Positions 43,037-51,720 of a DNA stretch of 64,000 nucleotides are shown here, piece by piece (the stretch's first letter is position 1; every line of letters starts with the position of its first letter). The stretch covers positions 20,522 to 84,521 of the forward strand of contig NZ_JAGPYK010000027.1 of the NCBI RefSeq assembly GCF_018070045.1. Direction: 5' to 3'. A program made the translations under genes and the position numbers. Source of the DNA: Micromonospora sp. U21 (GTDB lineage: Bacteria > Actinomycetota > Actinomycetes > Mycobacteriales > Micromonosporaceae). Under the pieces are notes generated by a model, which was given only the letters and a program-made list of their open reading frames with translations, was not told where the DNA came from and did not search any database.

Positions 43037-44200
43037 TTAGTCGCCGGGGGGAGTCACCAGCGCACCCTTGGGCAGGGAGGTCAGCACTCGACGCTGGCCG
43101 GTGGCCGGGTCAGCGGCGACCAGTTCATCGCCGCCCGCAGTCAAACGTTGCAGGAGGACCTCGGCGCCGGCGAGACCGAGGAAGTACTCACCCTCGCCAC
43201 CCTGGGGCGCCACGAGGTCGATCCGGCCGGCCGGGCGGCCGGAGCGCAGATCAACCCCGACCAACGTCATCGGGGGCACCGTCCGCGCCCCATGCGGCTT
43301 GCCAGCCGGGACGGCCTCCTGCGGGGTCACCAGAGCCCACACCGCTGGCGGATCGCCACCGCCGCGCACGTTCGGGGCGAGCGCGTTGCGGATGTCGCCA
43401 GGGCCTGCCTGATGGGTGGTAGCCAGCGACACCGTGCGGGCGGCGCGACCGTCGACGTCCTGAATGGCGATGGTGAGCTGGCGGCGCGGGCGGGCGTACG
43501 GGCCGCTGTTGAACTCCGCCGTGGCCAGTTCACGCCCGTCCAGGAATGCCAGCATCCGCCGGTGCGGCGTCCCGCGTAACGCCAGCGGGCGCAGCTCCCC
43601 GCCGGCCAGGGTGAACGCCGCGTACGCCTCGCCTTCGCCGGAGGGTTGCTCGAGCAGCAACGCCCGTCCGTCGGTCGACCACTGCCGCACCTCGTACCCG
43701 GGCGGGACGGCCCGCTCGGTGATCCCGGTGAGGTCGCGGATCCACCACTGCCCGTCTCGGCGGTGGACGAACCACCGCCCGTCCGGGGAGAGCCCCTGAC
43801 TGAAGCCCACGATGGGTTGCAGCCCGAGGCCGAATTGTTCACCGGAGGCGGTCACCAGGTACATCGGCCGCTGGAGGAACCCGCCGTTCGCCACGTCCAG
43901 GCTATCCGGGTCGTTGGTCTGGTAAAGCAGGGCTCCCCGTCCCACGGCCCGGTCAGTAGGCAGGGCGGTCGGGGTGGCCGGCGGCAGCAGCCGGCCGGGC
44001 AGCCCGGCGAAGAGTTCCCGGACCGTGACCGGAGAGGCGACCTTGGCGAATGCCGGTGACCGGGTGTCGCTCGTCCGCCAGTGCGTAACCCCGGCAACCC
44101 CGCCAACCAGCACCCCGACCAACGCGACCGCCAACCACCCCCGACGTCGGTACGGTCCCGGCGGTGCAACGGGTACCGGTCCCGGTGCCGTGGATTCCAT
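43037..44200 (-). CDS. Single-pass membrane protein with an extracytoplasmic beta-propeller-like domain
   Basis: 387 aa from the ATG at 44200. A Pro-rich cytosolic start (MESTAPGPVPVAPPGPYRRR) is followed by a transmembrane helix (GWLAVALVGVLVGGVAGV). The extracytoplasmic domain has repeated TolB/WD-like blades (QGLSPDGRWFVHRRDGQWWI, RDLTGITERA, VRQWSTDGRALLLEQPSGE). No enzyme signature is visible. Positions 44201-44404 stay open in this frame but belong to an unrelated relic. Function unknown. Confidence 0.78.
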   Translation of the reverse strand: MESTAPGPVPVAPPGPYRRRGWLAVALVGVLVGGVAGVTHWRTSDTRSPAFAKVASPVTVRELFAGLPGRLLPPATPTALPTDRAVGRGALLYQTNDPDSLDVANGGFLQRPMYLVTASGEQFGLGLQPIVGFSQGLSPDGRWFVHRRDGQWWIRDLTGITERAVPPGYEVRQWSTDGRALLLEQPSGEGEAYAAFTLAGGELRPLALRGTPHRRMLAFLDGRELATAEFNSGPYARPRRQLTIAIQDVDGRAARTVSLATTHQAGPGDIRNALAPNVRGGGDPPAVWALVTPQEAVPAGKPHGARTVPPMTLVGVDLRSGRPAGRIDLVAPQGGEGEYFLGLAGAEVLLQRLTAGGDELVAADPATGQRRVLTSLPKGALVTPPGD

Positions 44201-44279
44201 CGTCGTGCCCCCCGATCCGGGCGTCCTGCCCGCGCACAGCACACGGGAGATGCACTCGACCGTCAACGGTCCGATCGAA

Positions 44280-44560
44280 CCCGACGCCCGATCGGGGCCC
44301 AATTGTGATCTTGGAACATCTCGGTCCTCCGCGAGCGCCTCACGCAGCCGGGCGGCGAACTCCACCGGGTCCTGCACGCAGCCGATGTGACCGCCGGGGA
44401 ACATCGTCGGCGCGACACCTACCGCGTCGGCTCCAACGGCCAGTGCCCAGTGCTGCGGTCGCAGAGCTCACCCCCTGAGACAGCGGGTACATAAGGACCG
44501 TTATGACGCGGCCACTAGTTATGTCCCACAACCGCACTGTGCCATCGACCACGCGAACCG
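44280..44560 (-). pseudogene. Relics of a WD40 protein and an alpha/beta-hydrolase C-terminus
   Basis: Two unrelated fragments lie in different frames. Around 44490-44552 the minus strand reads TVRLWDITSGRVITVLM, one WD40 blade. Around 44290-44470 it reads VGVAPTMFPGGHIGCVQDPV followed by EFAARLREALAEDRD, the usual C-terminus of alpha/beta-fold hydrolases with the catalytic His in GGHIG. Neither has the rest of its gene. Confidence 0.5.
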
Positions 44561-44675
44561 GTCCTGGTCCTTGACCAGCAGCGGTTCCGTCAGCGCGGCC
44601 CGCGCCTACGCGTTACGCACGACCAGCCGGGGCGAGGGGGCCGCGTCCGGCGGGGCGCGACCCCCTCAATGTCGG

Positions 44676-47291
44676 CTAGCGGCCCAGTGCGCCCGGCAGT
44701 GCCGCCGCGTCCACCGTGGTCGACGGACCGTGGTAGATCGCGTTGAAGAGCAGTTTGCTCGGGTCGCGAGACCAGGTACGGAAGGTCGGCTCGCTGCCGA
44801 ACGTCACGATCAGCCCCTCCCCCACCTGGTGCTTGACGATGTTGGCCTTGCCGTTGAGGTGCTCCCCGCCGATGAGCCAGCCGCTCTGCAACTGGTCGCC
44901 GGAGGTGGGGAACGAGGAGACCACGTCGCCACCGGTAACGTTGTACGCCTGGTCGTCCTCACCGAACCACACCGCCGTGTCCGGGCGCATCCCCCAGGCC
45001 ACAGGGTCCGAGGTGTCGAATCGCTGGCTGAGGATGCTGCCTGGTGAGAAGAACTCATGCTCGTCGGACGGAAGCGCCGGGGTGATCGGCAGCGAGGCGA
45101 GCTGGCTCGCCGTCGCGACGGAGTCGCCGATCGCCAGGAGCGTCCCGCCGTCGTCGACGAACTTGCGCAGCTCGGCCCAGCCGGCCTCGCCAACGCCGTA
45201 CGCCCAGGACCACTCGGCCGGGTAACGGTCCCGGTTCAGGCCCGAGACGATGTCAGTCCGGCTGATCCCCGCCGGCAGGACGATCGTGTCGAACTTCGCG
45301 TTGAGGTCGCCGGTGAAGTCGTCGGCCACGACCTCGCTGAAGCCGATGCCGTACTGCTCGAACAGCCACTTCATCCAGCCGCCGGGGATGTTGTTGGCGC
45401 CGCGGAAGAGGCCGACCCGGGTGTTGTCCTTGAGCCGCTCCGCCGCCACCCGCGGCGCCTGGCCGACCCCAAACACGGGGATGCCGGTCTTCCGGGAGAC
45501 ATCCTGCAGGGCCGTCCGGGCCGCCTTGCTCGGCTCGACGATCACGGTGCCCGGGGCGTAGGTGCGCCCGCCGGCCGAGAACTCGGCGCTGGCCCGGAAG
45601 GTCCGCGCACCGGCCTTCTGCAGCGCGGCGATCATCATCGTGGCGCCGTAGGACTCGGGGCCGACCAGGTATGCGCCGCCCGCTCCCGGGTCGCCCGGGA
45701 AAGCCGGGTTGGCCGGCTGCACCTTCTTCACCTGGGTGGTCGCGGCGGTGAAGGGCTTCGCAGCGCTGTCGACCTGGACGCCCAGAAGCATCGGCAGGGT
45801 CTGCGCCGTCACGTCGTAGGGGCTCTGCGGCGGGCCACCCGGATACTCCCGCAGGTCGGGGTAGTCCTGCGCCTCCAGCAACGTCTTGGCGAACCGGCCG
45901 TAAGGCTGCGCGTACCGGATGACCCAGGAGCCGGCGGCGTACTGCTTGCCGTTCGCGGTGAAGGCGGAGGTCGCCTGCTCGATCTCGACATCGCCGGTCT
46001 GCAGCGTCTTCAGCAGTTCGTACGTAGCGAACGGATCCCGCTGGCCGGCCGGAACCACGTAGCCGAACGGCTTGTCGGCGCTCGGGTCGACCGCGTTGCG
46101 CTGGGTGCGGTAGAAGTTGTAGAGCCACTCGGTTTTGTACTTCGCAACGTTGCTCAGCGCGCCGAAGACCGACGTATCGAGGTAGTCCACGATCTGCGCC
46201 AGCGTCCAGGTGGACTGGTCGTACGGTTCGATGAAGTTGGTGTCCGGCTCCTGCGGGCCGATCGGGCCACCGTCGCTGCTCCGGTAGGGGTAGGCGAGGT
46301 CCTGCGCGCTGGCCGCCTCGACCAGGATGCGCGGCGCGCCGTGGTAGGTCATGTACTGGCGCGACGGCGTCCAGTAGTCGTAGGTCGATCCCCAGTTGAC
46401 GCCCTTCTTGCCCTCGGCGGTCAGGCTCCGTGAAATCTCCATGCCGAGGGAGTTGGTCTGCTGGACGGTGATGGGGTCGATGTTCGGGTCGTTCGGCGAC
46501 AGGTACGGCGGGACGAAGATCCGGCCACGAGCGTTACCCATCTGGTGCAGGTTCTGGACGACCTGCGGCTTCCATTCGTTCTGCAGGGTGACGCTGATCT
46601 GCGTCTCGGGCTGCGTGAACATGAACCAGTCACGGTTGTCGTCGTGCCCGATGTATTTCTGGTAGAGGTCGGGATAGGTGCGGGCGTAGTTCGTTCCGGC
46701 GGTTTCGTTGAAGTAGTCGCCCACCCACTTCGTGCCGTCTGGGCTCTGCGCCGGAATGATGAGCAGCACCACGTTGTTGAGAATTTCTGAAACCGTGGCC
46801 GACTTTTCGTCGGCGAGCCGGTGGAGAATGTTCGGGATGACCTGCGCGGTGCCTACCTCGGTCGAGTGAATCGCGGCTTCCAGCAGGAAGACCGGCTTGC
46901 TCTGCGCGGCGAGCTTCTTGGCTTCCGCCTCGCTCAGACCGCGCGGATCGGCCAGTCGCTGGTTGATCTTCTTAATCCGGTCAAGGTTCTTGAGGTTGTC
47001 GCGCGAACTGACCGTGAGGAGCGGGAAGGGTCGCCCCGACGCCGTCTTGCCGATGTCCTGGTAGAGGACCTTGTCGGACCGGTCCGCGACGAGCTTGTAG
47101 TACTTCACGAGGTCGTCCCAGCGGGCCAGCTTGCCCTCGGCGCCGAGAGGGAAGCCGAAGAACTGCTCCGGGCTGGTGATGCGCGGAGCGGCGTTGGCGG
47201 CCGAATTCAGAACGAGACTGCTACTCAAGGGCAGGGTCAATGCAAAGAGAGCGGCTGCGGGCAGCAGGGCTCTCCTTTTCCAGGTACGCAC
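44676..47291 (-). CDS. Secreted M14-family zinc carboxypeptidase, long form
   Basis: 871 aa. Signal peptide with an Arg/Lys-rich start (VRTWKRRALLPAAALFALTL) cleaved near ANA. The peptidase M14 domain covers about 30-340: LLEAAIHSTEVGTAQ gives the zinc-binding HxxE, and VQNLHQMGNARGRI the third ligand His. A long C-terminal half includes a flavodoxin- or GATase-like region (RVGLFRGANNIPGGWMKWLF, TIVLPAGISRTDIV). It probably degrades peptides outside the cell. I prefer GTG at 47291 because AAGGAG is 7 bases upstream; ATG 47297 would leave only one base, and GTG 47378 is also in frame. Confidence 0.9.
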   Translation of the reverse strand: MRTWKRRALLPAAALFALTLPLSSSLVLNSAANAAPRITSPEQFFGFPLGAEGKLARWDDLVKYYKLVADRSDKVLYQDIGKTASGRPFPLLTVSSRDNLKNLDRIKKINQRLADPRGLSEAEAKKLAAQSKPVFLLEAAIHSTEVGTAQVIPNILHRLADEKSATVSEILNNVVLLIIPAQSPDGTKWVGDYFNETAGTNYARTYPDLYQKYIGHDDNRDWFMFTQPETQISVTLQNEWKPQVVQNLHQMGNARGRIFVPPYLSPNDPNIDPITVQQTNSLGMEISRSLTAEGKKGVNWGSTYDYWTPSRQYMTYHGAPRILVEAASAQDLAYPYRSSDGGPIGPQEPDTNFIEPYDQSTWTLAQIVDYLDTSVFGALSNVAKYKTEWLYNFYRTQRNAVDPSADKPFGYVVPAGQRDPFATYELLKTLQTGDVEIEQATSAFTANGKQYAAGSWVIRYAQPYGRFAKTLLEAQDYPDLREYPGGPPQSPYDVTAQTLPMLLGVQVDSAAKPFTAATTQVKKVQPANPAFPGDPGAGGAYLVGPESYGATMMIAALQKAGARTFRASAEFSAGGRTYAPGTVIVEPSKAARTALQDVSRKTGIPVFGVGQAPRVAAERLKDNTRVGLFRGANNIPGGWMKWLFEQYGIGFSEVVADDFTGDLNAKFDTIVLPAGISRTDIVSGLNRDRYPAEWSWAYGVGEAGWAELRKFVDDGGTLLAIGDSVATASQLASLPITPALPSDEHEFFSPGSILSQRFDTSDPVAWGMRPDTAVWFGEDDQAYNVTGGDVVSSFPTSGDQLQSGWLIGGEHLNGKANIVKHQVGEGLIVTFGSEPTFRTWSRDPSKLLFNAIYHGPSTTVDAAALPGALGR

Positions 47292-47390
47292 AGACATTCT
47301 CCTTGTGCTCGCTGCCATGCTGAACGCGTGTCGAATTCCGGGCAGCGTCAGTCGCTCCGAAAACCGACCAGTCTCCACCTCCCTTTCAAG

Positions 47391-47424
47391 AATATAAATA
47401 TCAGAATGTGTAAGGCCGAGTCAA
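47391..47424 (-). promoter_or_regulatory. Sigma-70-like promoter of the M14 carboxypeptidase
   Basis: Minus strand: TTGACT (47424-47419), an 18-nt spacer, then TATTTA (47400-47395) in an unusually AT-rich stretch, about 100 bp upstream of the chosen start. No other gene lies between. Confidence 0.6.
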
Positions 47425-47806
47425 CGTCTTGAGCATTACTTGAGGTTCGGCGTCGCCGGCCGCCCGCTCGCCCGGAGGTCGACCGACCCGGTCGCTGGGC
47501 GACGGTCCATGCTCCGGGTGGCCACCATGCACGGCGGCCACCCGGGGGTTGACTGGCGTCCGGTGCGATATCGCGAGACCTTGGACCTCCAGCGAGGAGG
47601 TCACCGCCACGTACTACATCGCCAAGCCCGCCCAAGCCCCGGACGTCTCGGACATCCTCGAGCGACTCGGCGCCGACCACGGGAGGCGGCAACGTCCCAC
47701 ACCCGCCTTGCCCAAGGATGCGCATGGATGACAAACCTGGTTGCCGACCCCGGCAAATGGGGGGTTTTCGGGGGGCGGTTCCAAACCCCATAGACAAAAT
47801 TGAAGA

Positions 47807-47832
47807 CCTGACCAGCGTTTCCGCTGGTCAGG
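47807..47832. terminator. Rho-independent terminator beside the tRNA fragment
   Basis: CCTGACCAGCG and CGCTGGTCAGG form a perfect 11-bp stem with a tttc loop, followed on the plus strand by gcttttgt and on the minus strand by tcttcaatttt. It lies 12 bp from the end of the tRNA-Pro fragment, the normal place for a tRNA terminator. Confidence 0.85.
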
Positions 47833-47843
47833 GCTTTTGTCTG

Positions 47844-47885
47844 TCGGGACGGCCGGATTCGAACCGGCGACCCCTTGACCCTCAG
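47844..47885 (-). pseudogene. 3' half of tRNA-Pro (possible attachment-site remnant)
   Basis: The minus strand contains GGGTCAAGGGGTCG, the T arm CCGGTTCGAATCCGG and the acceptor strand CGTCCCG plus A. This matches the 3' half of an actinobacterial tRNA-Pro, from the anticodon onward. The 5' half (D arm and matching CGGGACG acceptor strand) is absent upstream. A 3' tRNA fragment with its terminator is what site-specific integration of an AICE or prophage at tRNA-Pro leaves behind (pSAM2 uses a tRNA-Pro gene). No integrase was recognised. Confidence 0.65.
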
Positions 47886-48346
47886 TAGTCCGTGGTCCAG
47901 CGGCGTGCTCAAGCACGTACTCCCAGGTCGCTGCCAGCTTACTCACCCGAGTAAAGGGATCCGGCGACGCCAAGGGCGCATTCGAGCAGGAGACGCGTGG
48001 TCAGTAGTGCACCGTCGACATGAACGCGCGTCCCTCGCCGGGCCACGAGCACATCCGGCATGATGCCGCAGTTTCCGGCCCGCCTTGCCGCTCGCTCGCC
48101 ACGCTACGCGCCCGGTCGTACGCACCGGACTCGACCGAACCGGTCGAGTCGTCGGATACCGGACAAGGCAGTGCGGATGGTTGACCTGCCCTGCGACCCT
48201 GACCACTCCCCGACATCGGTCGCGTGTTCGCCCGATTACTTTGGTCAGTTCTACAGTGGAGGCACGTCACGGACGGGGCAGGCCCCGTCCCACCACGGTC
48301 GCCCACACGCCGTCGGGCAGCCCGGGCCGGCCAGAAAGGATCGTGC
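47886..48346. other. Leader region of the GlnX-GlnH-PknG operon
   Basis: No convincing gene. The operon promoter must lie here. A TTGACC hexamer (48181-48186) is present, but no clear -10 partner could be chosen by eye. Confidence 0.4.
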
Positions 48347-49729
48347 ATGGCGAAGGAGACGGTGCGCGCCTCCGACGCGCCCGCCCAGCTGGGTGCGCGG
48401 CCCGTCCGCCGCGGCCGGCTCCCGGACCCGCTACGCAGCACCCCGGCACTGATCGTGCTGCACGGCGTCGTGCTGATCCTGACCCTGCTCGTCACCGCCG
48501 TGGTCGCCGTGAGATCCGCCGGCCCGGCCGGGAACCTGGGCGAGCGCGCCGCCGGTGTCGCCGTGACCACCAGCAGCACCGCCAGCGAGATCTACCAGGG
48601 GCTGGCCGACGCCGATGTCGCCGCGAGCGCCGTCTTCCTGCTACCCCCAGTTGGGGACCAGCATGAGAAGCTGCGAACCGACTACGGCACGGCCGTGCAC
48701 ACCGTCGAACGGCAACTTACCGACGCGATGGGCGGGGCCGTCAACGACCCCGACCGGCTGAACCGGCTGGCCGCGATCGGCTCCCGGCTGACCGTCTACC
48801 GGGGAGTGGTCTGCACGGCCCTGGCCACCGCCGGCGGGGACGCCGCCCCCACCGGCACCGACTCGGCCGCCTCGCCAGCCTGCCCGGCGGCACCGCCGGA
48901 GAACATCGTCGCGGCCGACGATCCCCGGTCGGCCGCCCGCGCGGTGCTCGCCTCGGCGTACGCCCGCGAAGCGTCCCACTACATGTCCACCGAACTGCTC
49001 ACCGAGGCCCAGCGACTCTGGGACGACGACACCCGGCGGCTGCTGCACGCCCGGGCCGACGCCCGGCCCTGGATGGCGGCCTCGATGCTGGTGCCCCTGG
49101 CGCTGCTCAGCGCCCTCGTCGCCACCCAACTCTGGTTGCGTCGCCGGACCCGGCGGCGGTTGAACGTCGGGCTGCTGCTCGCCTCGGGCGCCACCGTGGC
49201 CGTGTTGGCCATGCTGGTCGCCTCGTGGTGGCACTGGCCGGCCGCCGACGACCAGTTCGGCGACCTGGAAACGGCGATCGCGGCGCAGAACACCAGCCAG
49301 CAGCACCTGGGCGACCTGCTCGCCGGGCGCGCCGACCTGTACCTGGCCCTCGGGGCCAGCGTCGACCCGGCGGCGCACCAGGCCGACTTCTACGCCCGAG
49401 GGATCTGTCCCGACCCGCAGGTCCTGACCTCGTCGCTCGACTGCCCGGCCATTATCGAGGTCTGGACCGCCCGACAGAGCAAATCCCAGGACGCGTTCAG
49501 CAGCGCCATCAGAACGGTGCTCCGGGGCGGGTCGATCGGCCAGTCCTTCGAAGAGGAAAAGACAGTTCGCAAGGCGGCCCTGAACGCCGACGGCGTCCGC
49601 GCGGACGAAGCGCTGGCGCAACTACCCGCGGCCCCCCGCCAGCTCGGCGGCGCGGCCGCCTGGGTCACCCTGCTCGCCGGGGCCGGCGTGGTCGCCGGCC
49701 TGCGCCAGCGCTACCTGGAGTATCAGTGA
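48347..49729 (+). CDS. glnX: GlnX-like four-helix membrane sensor
   Basis: 460 aa. Four transmembrane helices (about 34-55, 242-263, 272-294, 434-452) enclose two extracytoplasmic loops. The first loop carries AAGVAVTTSSTASEIYQGLA and SRLTVYRGVVCTALA, resembling mycobacterial GlnX. There, GlnX receives the signal from amino-acid-loaded GlnH and activates PknG inside the cell. The ATG at 48347 has AAAGGA 6 bases upstream. It is the first gene of the plus-strand operon. Gene order GlnX-GlnH-PknG is as in mycobacteria except for one inserted gene. Confidence 0.85.
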   Translation: MAKETVRASDAPAQLGARPVRRGRLPDPLRSTPALIVLHGVVLILTLLVTAVVAVRSAGPAGNLGERAAGVAVTTSSTASEIYQGLADADVAASAVFLLPPVGDQHEKLRTDYGTAVHTVERQLTDAMGGAVNDPDRLNRLAAIGSRLTVYRGVVCTALATAGGDAAPTGTDSAASPACPAAPPENIVAADDPRSAARAVLASAYAREASHYMSTELLTEAQRLWDDDTRRLLHARADARPWMAASMLVPLALLSALVATQLWLRRRTRRRLNVGLLLASGATVAVLAMLVASWWHWPAADDQFGDLETAIAAQNTSQQHLGDLLAGRADLYLALGASVDPAAHQADFYARGICPDPQVLTSSLDCPAIIEVWTARQSKSQDAFSSAIRTVLRGGSIGQSFEEEKTVRKAALNADGVRADEALAQLPAAPRQLGGAAAWVTLLAGAGVVAGLRQRYLEYQ

Positions 49730-49749
49730 ACACCCGCGACGGAGGTCAA

Positions 49750-50844
49750 GTGGCGATTTCCTCGACCGCCCGAGCGCTGCTCGCCAGCGTACTGCTGGCG
49801 ACCCTGGCCGGGTGCACCCCACCGATGGCGACCACGCCCGCGCCGCCGGCCCGCCCTCCGGGGGCGCAGACCGTCACTCCCTCCGGGGAGGCAACCTCAA
49901 TCTGTCCGGTACGGCGCAGCCTCCCGCCCAGCGCAAACCCACCGGGGCGGATCCTGGCCCGTGGGGACAAGCAGAAGCTGATCGCGGGGGTCGACCCGTC
50001 CGACGCGACCATGAGCCACTGGAACTCGGCGACCCAGAAGTTCGAGGGCTTCAACATCGACCTGCTGGTGGAGGTGGCCCGGGCGCTCTGGCCGGAGGGC
50101 AACCCCCGCGACCGGATCGAGTTCCGGGTCGTCCCGCCCGGCCAGGGCTCTTTCGAGATGCTCAACCGCGGCGAGATCGACCTGATCGCCACCTCGCTCA
50201 CCGCGTCCTGCGAACGCGCCAAGGAGGTGCTCTTTTCCAACGACTACCTCGACTCCGGGCAGACGGTGCTGGTTCGGAAACGCGACGGCGGGCCGGAGTT
50301 CGCCGGCGTGGAACAGCTCGGCGGGAAGCGGGTCTGCGCAGCCAACAACACCACCTCGCTGGCCGCCATCCGGCGCTACCAGACGGCCGGCGGACAGCGG
50401 CTGGTGCCGGTGGCGACAGAGCACTCCATCGACTGCCTGGTGATGCTGCGTCAGGGCCAGGTCGACGGGGTCAGCACCGACGAAAACATCCTGCACGGCT
50501 TTGCCCAGATGGCCCCCGACACCATGCTGGTCACCGAGCCGCCCCGCCCGGACCGGCAGTTCTGCACGTACAACCTCAGCGACGACTGCCGCTGGTTCAC
50601 CGACGAGCCACACGCCTTCGCGTTCCGCCTGAACGACCGGGAGGTGGCCGCCTTCGTCAACCACGTCCTCGCCCTGCCCAGCACCCGGCAGGCGTGGCTG
50701 ACAGCACACGCCAGATGGCTCGCCGGCCATCCGGACGCGGGGCGGGATCCGGACACCGGCGCGCGGACGCCGATGATCCCCTCGCCCGGCGAACCGGTCA
50801 CCTCCTGGCCACCGCCGCATCCGTCCGCCGCCCCGACGGGCTGA
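49750..50844 (+). CDS. glnH: GlnH-like amino-acid-binding lipoprotein
   Basis: 364 aa. The lipobox is LLASVLLATLAGC. The type II periplasmic-binding fold has KFEGFNIDLLVEVARALWPE and EMLNRGEIDLIATSLTASCE, GKRVCAANNTTSLAAI and QGQVDGVSTDENILHGFAQ. In mycobacteria GlnH binds aspartate or glutamate and signals through GlnX. GTG at 49750 is chosen for GGAGG 4 bases upstream; another GTG at 49726 overlaps the glnX stop. No amino-acid permease or ATPase gene is adjacent, which supports a sensing rather than transport role. Confidence 0.88.
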   Translation: MAISSTARALLASVLLATLAGCTPPMATTPAPPARPPGAQTVTPSGEATSICPVRRSLPPSANPPGRILARGDKQKLIAGVDPSDATMSHWNSATQKFEGFNIDLLVEVARALWPEGNPRDRIEFRVVPPGQGSFEMLNRGEIDLIATSLTASCERAKEVLFSNDYLDSGQTVLVRKRDGGPEFAGVEQLGGKRVCAANNTTSLAAIRRYQTAGGQRLVPVATEHSIDCLVMLRQGQVDGVSTDENILHGFAQMAPDTMLVTEPPRPDRQFCTYNLSDDCRWFTDEPHAFAFRLNDREVAAFVNHVLALPSTRQAWLTAHARWLAGHPDAGRDPDTGARTPMIPSPGEPVTSWPPPHPSAAPTG

Positions 50845-50856
50845 GGAGGCCGACGA

Positions 50857-51720
50857 ATGCTGACCGTCCAGGACCGGCTGCGGGCCTTCCACACCGCCCA
50901 CGCCCGCGTCTGCGAGCTGATGGAGGACATGGAACGCGCGGTCGCCGGCCGGTTTCCGCCGACCGACAGCCGACCCGCCGCGCGGTCGGCCCGGGAGCAT
51001 CTGCTGCGGCTGAACTGCCTGACGCTGGCGCTCGTGCAGCGGAAGGAGGCCCTGGCTCGGCTCGACCCGACGCAGCCCGAGGATGAGGCGGCGCTGGTCC
51101 AACTGCTCGCCGCGCCCTGCCCGGTCCGGTTCACCGGCGCGACCGGTGACCAGGTCCGGGTCGAGGAGCTGAGGGTGACCCGGATTGTGCAGGACGCCGC
51201 CGACCATGCCGACCGGATCCGCACGCTCGTCGCGGCCTCTGTCGGCGAGCAGCCGGCGTCGGATGACCCGTACCGGCTGGCCGAGCGTGGGCTCCGGGTC
51301 CGGTCGTCGCTGGACCGGCTACGCCGGCTCGCGGCGGAGGCAGCCTCCGAGGGGCTTTGCGGCGCCACCGACCCGATCGCCCCGCTCGCCGCCGACGGGC
51401 TGCTCGGCCGGCTCGCCGCCGCCGACCCGGGCCACCGGCCCGACACCGACGCCGAGGCTCTGGGCGAAGCCCTCGACCGGGACCTGGAGCGGGTTGATGC
51501 GGTCCGGCGCGGCCTGCGCAGCCGGTGCCACCGGGAGCTGAGCGGACGGCTGGACGCATACCGGCAGAAGGCCGCCGACGAGGGCCGGGCCGAACATCCC
51601 GAACTGGAAAAGTCCTACCGGGACGCGGTGGCCGGGCTGCTCCCCCGGTCGTTCGAGGTAGCCGCCGCGAGCCGGGCGGTACGCGCCTACCAACAGGCCG
51701 TGAACGGAGGAGCCCGATGA
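50857..51720 (+). CDS. Uncharacterised all-helical protein in the PknG operon
   Basis: 287 aa, no signal peptide or membrane helix, rich in Arg, Ala and Leu, with long predicted helices (VQDRLRAFHTAHARVCELME, RLRRLAAEAASEGLCG, LDRDLERVDAVRRGLRSRC). The ATG at 50857 has GAGGAGG 7 bases upstream, and its stop overlaps the pknG start (ATGA). It may be an adaptor or substrate of the kinase, by analogy with GarA, but has no FHA domain. I do not recognise the family. Confidence 0.8.
   Translation: MLTVQDRLRAFHTAHARVCELMEDMERAVAGRFPPTDSRPAARSAREHLLRLNCLTLALVQRKEALARLDPTQPEDEAALVQLLAAPCPVRFTGATGDQVRVEELRVTRIVQDAADHADRIRTLVAASVGEQPASDDPYRLAERGLRVRSSLDRLRRLAAEAASEGLCGATDPIAPLAADGLLGRLAAADPGHRPDTDAEALGEALDRDLERVDAVRRGLRSRCHRELSGRLDAYRQKAADEGRAEHPELEKSYRDAVAGLLPRSFEVAAASRAVRAYQQAVNGGAR

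Noticed and set aside
49750..50844. The binding lipoprotein as part of an amino-acid ABC importer
   Set aside because: No permease or ATPase is adjacent. The glnX and pknG neighbours fit the sensing pathway better.
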